Of a DNA stretch of 13,415 bases, positions 9,152 through 13,415 are shown in pieces. Within the stretch, counting starts at the first letter, position 1. Each line of letters begins with the position of its first letter. The translations under genes were made by a program, and so were the position numbers. This DNA comes from Bondarzewia mesenterica (lineage: Eukaryota; Basidiomycota; Agaricomycetes; Russulales; Bondarzewiaceae), in assembly GCA_004802705.1 (NCBI GenBank), contig SGPL01000466.1:1-13415 (forward strand), read 5' to 3'. Below the pieces are notes generated by a model. That model searched no databases. It worked only from the letters and a program-made list of their open reading frames with translations, and had not been told where the DNA came from.

Positions 9152-10265
9152 CTTTTGATTTAATAGCAACTTAGAGGTGATCCTTATAATTGCCCTCAAT
9201 GACCATGTAATCAGTTTTATCAGTAAGCATCATATCATCTCATGGGTTCCTCATCTTTATATACTTAGCAGAAAAATTTCCATCCATAATGAAGCTCCTC
9301 ATGTACTTCTATTTCTCCTCATCCTCTCTCTAGTTATCTGATATGTTGACTTCAGGCTGAGGGTAGGCTAGGCAGAAGAGGGTGAGTTCTCCATCATTGG
9401 CATGGTCATTGGCCTGATGGCCATACCCATGCTATTTTTTGAATTTCAAATGTTGCCATTAATAAGACACTTTGAGTAACTCTCAATATCTATTCTGAGA
9501 GACATGTAACTCAACATCAGTTATTAAAATTGATGACTGATGCTGACTTGAGCTCATCAGAATGATATCAGGGAAGGCACTGGTAGTCACTCTCTAGAGC
9601 TTGCTATAGAAGTTAAGGGCAGTAGTCTTGCATTCTAGGTTGTTTATCAGGAAATCATCCAAGACTTGAAAAGTAAAGGCCATTCTGAGACCTTTGAAGC
9701 TTGCTGAATACAGCCCGAGGTTAAACAGCTGAATGTCAACAGATTGGAAATTTGGGCATCAGCATTAGCATGCACAGAGCTAGTGGATATCAGACCAGTT
9801 GACAATAGTCATCATAGGACTACTATTGCTATCATACTTGGGAGGTGATTCACGGCTATCATTTAGCATTAGAAAATGGCCATCCTCAATGGTCTCTCAT
9901 TCCTCAATTTTTAGATGGCTTACTTTAAGCTAGTTACTGGCTTAGGCAGTCTGGAGCTCATACCATGGACAAAGATTTCTGTTATGGCCTAGGTGAAGAA
10001 CAATCTCCACCTGCCTAAGCTAAGCTGGACTAAAGTAAGATCTCATCTATTGCTCAACTCTGTAAAAAGGACTGTATAGGTGAGCCTCCTGACAATGTCC
10101 TATGTATAACATCAGCTGATCAAAGCAGTTGAAATATCTCTAGCTGCCCTTCATAGCTTTACAGTAGGAGCATTACTAGTTACTATTTGGACATTTAGCA
10201 TGGAGGAGTTAGTAAAGGTACTGGCCTCAGTAGATAAGCCAATCCCTTAAATAGTTATTCTGACT

Positions 10266-10328
10266 CTATTAAGGAAATGGCCAGCATTCAGATTTGGCAT
10301 AAAGGGTGGTGTCTTACAATAAACTTAC
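10266..10328 (-). other. KDZ copy 1 intron 1 (63 nt, canonical)
   Basis: The minus strand begins GTAAGTTTATTG and ends CTTAATAG. Removing it joins exon 1 (ending AKKREK) in frame to SQNNYLRDWLIY, which matches the N-terminal layout expected of these transposases. Both splice signals are intact, unlike intron 2. Confidence 0.75.
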
Positions 10329-10418
10329 CTTTTCTCTCTTCTTAGCCACTATCAGCATTAGAGTGAGATTTAAGGATGCAGAAAAATTAAAGGCAAAGTC
10401 TGGCAGATTCATTGGCAT

Positions 10419-10584
10419 GTGCGGGGTGCTTGGCCCAGTGTACTTCACTGAAGGAGTGGCTCAAACATAGACTTGCCTGACCTTTATCCCTCTGCTTGTC
10501 TTTTATTCTTTAAAAATGATCATTTGAGCATCAGGCAAGGCATATCTTTGCTTTTCAGAGCTCATAGTAATATGAAAAGAGCTG
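10419..10584. other. Junction between head-to-head KDZ copies
   Basis: About 165 bp separate the ATG of copy 1 (minus) from the first recognisable transposase sequence of copy 2 (plus). A plus-strand frame is open from 10473 and passes without interruption into copy 2, but its first ~35 codons (including FKNDHLSIRQG) have no counterpart I can place in KDZ proteins. The 5' region of copy 1 or a truncation breakpoint of copy 2 must lie here. No TATA box is obvious on the minus strand. Confidence 0.35.
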
Positions 10585-11683
10585 CATCAGTGAGTGAAAT
10601 AGTCAATAGATGTCACCGAAGAACTACTGAAGCCTTATTAGAGATTGAAGATGCTTACTGACAACTTTTTAGCAGGATTGCAACATCCAATCAGGAAGCA
10701 ATACATTATATGGGAAAAATTGAACAAGCTAAGGAATGGGAAGACATTCATAGAAATAAAATTCAAGATTCTATGTCTGACAATGAGGATGATGCCAATG
10801 GCACTCCCAGTCCTACTGACAACATCGATGAGAATGCCGATGAAGAAGATGTGGCCAAAAGTGTTATTGCTGAGAAAATATGCCTCTCACTTTCATCGAC
10901 CTTTAGTGAAGATAAATGCATAGAACTTAGACTGTAGGCTTTGGCAAAGCAGAAACTGTAACTTCAGAAGGGTCAAGCAAATGATGCCCTCCATCACATC
11001 TACATTCACCTTAGCTACAAGTCTTTCCTCTTTCAAACCTCGGTTAGGTAGGCCAATAGCCAAAGGAAGAAGACTCGAGCCTGGAATGATGTAAATGTCC
11101 TGGAGGGAAATGTCTAGAAATAGGGCCAGATCTATTTGGTATGTCAGCAAGCAATAGTCAATCTCAGTGCTAATGATGACCTCCTCAGTATATACAAGGA
11201 GTTGAATCTTGAAGATCTGAAGGTGAGCATGGCAATCTTAGACCTGAGCAAGCCAAGGCATAGGAAGAAGAGCCTAGCATAATTTTAAAATATAAATGTT
11301 TACTGAGACACTGAGCAGAGGAGGTGGATAGAAGAATATGAGTTGGACACTCAGATCTAATGCTGACACTGATGCCAATGCAGCCAATGCTGACAATGCT
11401 AATGGTGACCTGACTCCTCTTAGTTTACAAAGTTCATTGGCTTCAAGCCAAAGCCCTGAGAGACCAGTAGGAGGAGCAAGTCACTTTGCTCACTGACAAG
11501 ATGAGGTGGTCAGTGCAAGCTTTCAATGCAAAAGCCAACTTCTGAGCATCTCTAATTAAGAGTGTAGATGTCACTGAATGCCCTGGCCATCATGCTTATA
11601 CCACTTAGCAATAAGCCATATAGAAAAGGTTCATTGTACAAGCTGAGGGTGAGTTTGGCAAGGTCAAATATGATAAAAATTAA
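10585..11683 (+). pseudogene. KDZ-class transposase pseudogene (copy 2), C-terminal part only
   Basis: It is collinear with the last third of copy 1. Matching pairs include QEAIHYMG.../REAKKYV..., EWEDIHRNKIQDS/EWEDIPLDIILDS, LQKGQANDALHHI/LQKG-TNGALYHI, SYKSFLFQTSVR/GHKSFLFQSSVR, ANSQRKKTRAWNDV/ANSQKKKTQA-NEM, RRWIEE/NRWIEE and VHWLQAKALRDQ/VHWLWVKALRDQ. It ends FGKVKYDKN-TAA at 11681-11683. The N-terminal Cys cluster and the DDE core are absent, so it is 5'-truncated. An acidic linker (SDNEDDANG, DENADEED) takes the place of copy 1's shorter one. One frame covers the segment up to the intron, with stops but no indels; stops again sit at Trp/Gln positions. The sequences differ enough to be distinct family members, not a recent duplication. 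Confidence 0.9.
11338..11423 (+). other. KDZ copy 2 intron (86 nt), mutated donor, GATGCC-type repeat
   Basis: Removing it joins RRWIEE through a split Phe codon to FYKVHWLQAK, the order expected of the family. The acceptor side is strong (CTGACTCCTCTTAG). The donor reads ATGAGT, as in copy 1, one transition from GTGAGT. The interior is a run of GATGCC/AATGCT-like hexamers that would otherwise read as an Asp/Ala/Asn-rich peptide and contains several CTGAC/CTAAT branch-like motifs. Confidence 0.55.
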
Positions 11684-11719
11684 ACTCATGTTATAATTAA
11701 AAAATCTATTACTACCTCC

Positions 11720-12412
11720 TCAACTGTCTTCCAACTGGTCAATCTCTAATTTCTTCTCTTTGATCACTGTCTCAGTCAGTGTTAAGGCTTGTCAAGTGGC
11801 CTCAAGGGCATGATTGACTTTGAGGATGATGTTAGGATAAGACATGATCTGAATGGTTAAACTGAGTATCAAATTGAAAATACATAGAGGAAATGCACCC
11901 AAACCAGACTCATTGAGTTAACAATGTTTTTAATCACCACCATGCTCTTAACCATCATGTTTAAAATAAAAGAGGTTGTCTGCTGTCTCTATCACTATAT
12001 CTGCTTCATCAAGATTGCTCAAACAGAGTGTAAATGGAATTCTAGTGATAGGACCTCCACTGAGACTAGCAGCTTATCGGTGGCCTCCAAGTACTGCTAG
12101 AATATAAATCTGATGTTCATCGGCATGGCAACGCTAATACTGCTAAGCTCAAGTCTTCTGAGAATAGTGGCAAAATTGACTTAAGTAAGGGTCAGCAGCA
12201 GCAAGGGAAAACTTTTGAAATGGTCATCATATGAGATCTTGCATCATGTTGTTGTGCTAGCACTGCCTGTCATTGGCATTAGCATTTACTGAGAATTGCA
12301 AGATCATCTTATGCACATGGGTGCCATAAGCATCCTATAGCATTGGGATGTGATTACCAGGGATGCTGACATTGTTATTGAGGCTATAGTTGATATCAAG
12401 GGTGTTCTCCAT
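11720..12412 (-). pseudogene. Degenerate gene of unknown family, convergent with KDZ copy 2
   Basis: An ATG at 12412 opens MENTLDINYSLNNNVSIPGN, and the frame goes on to DAYGTHVHKMILQFSVNANA with TAG stops that could be former CAG. It shifts near 12180 to a frame reading VNFATILRRLELSSISVAMP and QYLEATDKLLVSVEVLSLEF, and again near 11850 to VNHALEAT and LTLTETVIKEKKLEIDQLED before a TGA at 11720-11722. A GCTGCTGCTGAC...TTAAG stretch near 12190 at the first frame change resembles the introns of the KDZ genes, so one shift may be splicing. The product looks helical, with a coiled-coil-like C-terminus and no membrane segment or signal peptide that I trust. I do not recognise it. Only 36 bp separate its end from the KDZ copy 2 stop. 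Confidence 0.42.
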
Positions 12413-12644
12413 AGTGAGGAGTCAGACAAGAGAGAGGCAAAATTAGTGCATAGATGTNTAATCANTGATGGTGGCTATNACTNAAAAGATTAAGGGCTAT
12501 CGTCAAGGACCTCTCACCACGCTGAGGACATCTCTCTATTGTCAAGGAAATCCCTTTCATTACTAAGAAGATCAGNTGCNTTTGCTGAGGTTTCNNCATA
12601 ACATCAGTAAAGAAGTTCCTGATAATTACTATTNATTTTNNCGA
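12413..12644. other. Spacer with ambiguous bases, no clear gene
   Basis: Minus-strand reading gives short fragments (for example KGISLTIERCPQRGERSLTI) but N bases and frame changes prevent a call. It may be the 5' part of the gene at 11720-12412 or the 3' part of the one to the right. Confidence 0.25.
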
Positions 12645-13259
12645 CTAAACTCTTGCTCATCTTCACCCTTATGCTCATCATGTTTTATAGTCAATGCCTC
12701 CTGTATTTTATCTCTTTACATCTCACCTCTATNGCACTATCCATTCTGNACAANACACTGTGGATTATCTATGAGCTTTTTTACATGGATATCAAGAGCA
12801 AAGTGATATGTCAGTGCATTTTAGGCCTCAAATTCTGCTTNGCTAATTTGTTTATAAGATACTGCCACTANGATCATCNATTATCTTAAGCTTGTTGGTC
12901 ATTCCTTCACTATCTCTATAAACATCAGAATGGTGGCAGNNTAGGTGGCATCCTACCAAAGCAATGATGCTATCAAGCTATTCAGCATTGGCANATTTGC
13001 TGATCTGCATAATTTAACCCACCACATTGATATCAATATTAATATCCNTAAATAATAGCTCAATGGATCTAACATGCAGATCNTTAAGCTGCTNATGACA
13101 TATTTGGAAGCTATTCATAACTTGGTGAGTGTACAAGTTTTGAGATATAGTATTCCATCTTGATNCCATATAGCCTCTGATGACTAAGATTCTGTCAAAT
13201 GTGGCCAGATCAGTGGCAATAGTGATGGCACAGTGGCTTTNTACTAGCGCAGTGAGCAA
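12645..13259 (-). pseudogene. Degenerate helical protein remnant, unknown family
   Basis: From 13259 leftwards one frame reads CAITIATDLATFDRILVIRG, then SRWNTISQNLYTHQVMNSFQ, DLHVRSIELLF and DINIDINVVG. It continues past stops (TAA, TAG) through IMQISK and LDSIIALVGCHL to about 12844. A second frame overlaps at about 12855 and reads NALTYHFALDIHVKKLIDNP and DKIQEALTIKHDEHKGEDEQ to about 12650. Long stop-free, amphipathic stretches support past coding function. N bases hide several codons. No family is recognised. Its similar style to the 11720-12412 remnant suggests one multi-exon gene or tandem relatives, which is inference. Confidence 0.4.
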
Positions 13260-13415
13260 GGCTGAGAGGGATCAGTTGTGAGATGTGAGTAGGGTAGNAG
13301 TCAACCTCAATAAGGCAAAACTAGATGACTATATAAAGANACTCTGAGAGAAACTACAAAAGAGAATGACTTAAATTATATAAATAATGTGAATATATTC
13401 AACTTNTNTTNTTNT
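13260..13415. other. Low-quality contig end
   Basis: AT-rich sequence with scattered N bases, closing in a T/N string. A TATATAG motif near 13330 on the minus strand could precede the coding remnant to its left, but I would not rely on it. Confidence 0.3.

Larger units (their letters stand above)
6911..10418 (-). pseudogene. KDZ-class transposase pseudogene (copy 1), nearly full length
   Basis: This is a fungal KDZ (Kyakuja-Dileera-Zisupton) DDE-type transposase, which would catalyse DNA transposition in the nucleus. Reading leftwards: ATG at 10418 and a 30-codon exon 1; the CxC-type Cys/His cluster (CSYC, FNCF, GHC, PFYRVEQ) at about 10190-10040; AFTFQVLDDFL and NLECKTTALNFYSKL near 9690-9590; LTLFCLAYPQPEVN near 9390; core MDGNFSAKYIKMRNP near 9280; EIGATAYARHGCF near 9010; YDIMCQYSVHL at 8750-8782; WHIYGHQEQCF near 8660; VNGEILKTLW near 8590; then the helical C-terminus with LELQKG, GHKSFLF and VHWL, ending TAA at 6911-6913. 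About twenty stops interrupt exon 2 alone without a net frameshift. An extra T near 8648 and a shift near 8480 break later exons. The family's VDGE motif reads VNGE here, a lost acidic residue by G-to-A. The gene is dead as written. Element ends were not found. Confidence 0.93.

Noticed and set aside
9152..10265. Stop-codon reassignment as an explanation for an open KDZ frame full of TAA, TAG and TGA
   Set aside because: All three stops occur, at positions of several different residues (Trp, Gln, Arg), and TGG, CAA/CAG codons also survive. Transition mutation explains this; no single recoding does.
10893..11150. Minus-strand open frame of 85 codons
   Set aside because: Antisense to KDZ copy 2; the plus strand carries the family motifs.
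12270..12300. CRISPR or telomere-like arrays suggested by short repeats here and at 5865-5880
   Set aside because: The units are too few and irregular, and there is no repeat-spacer structure.
11720..13259. TET/JBP dioxygenase linked to KDZ elements
   Set aside because: Such linkage is known in mushrooms, so I looked for an HxD...H...R dioxygenase pattern in the flanking remnants and saw none.

Overview
This window looks like a transposon-rich, decayed stretch of a basidiomycete (probably Agaricomycete) genome. It is AT-rich and CpG-poor, has no intact long ORF, no tRNA, rRNA or CRISPR, and ambiguous bases (N) from about 12458 to the end. The fungal assignment rests on two degraded KDZ-class (Kyakuja-Dileera-Zisupton) transposase genes, a family expanded in Agaricomycetes, and on short GT-AG introns of 49-99 nt.

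Layout. 1-740: no gene; a degenerate ~30-bp repeat (about 85-240), then unique AT-rich sequence. 740-3440: promoter-like TATA signal, then shattered plus-strand coding remnants of unknown family (coiled-coil-like at 1412-1519; acidic and mixed segments at 2044-3436). 3440-5300: minus-strand promoter-like signals (two TATA boxes, each inside an inverted repeat) and a gene-like stretch with one plausible intron. 5300-6310: mostly featureless, with a diverged second copy of the 1980-2110 sequence. 6350-6840: ~65-bp degenerate tandem repeat. 6911-10418 (minus): nearly full-length KDZ transposase pseudogene, with CxC-type zinc cluster, DDE-type core and C-terminal helical region, split by at least four introns. 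10585-11683 (plus): C-terminal third of a second, diverged KDZ transposase, head-to-head with the first. 11720-12412 and 12645-13259 (minus): two unknown degenerate coding regions, the first convergent with KDZ copy 2.

The clearest biological signal is how the transposases died. In KDZ copy 1, exon 2 runs for 371 codons with no net frameshift but about twenty stops. Most sit where the family has Trp, Gln or Arg, as expected from C-to-T / G-to-A transitions (RIP-like mutation or deamination of methylated cytosine). The same transition appears to have removed splice-site guanines. Family assignments were made by reading translations by eye; no database search was possible.
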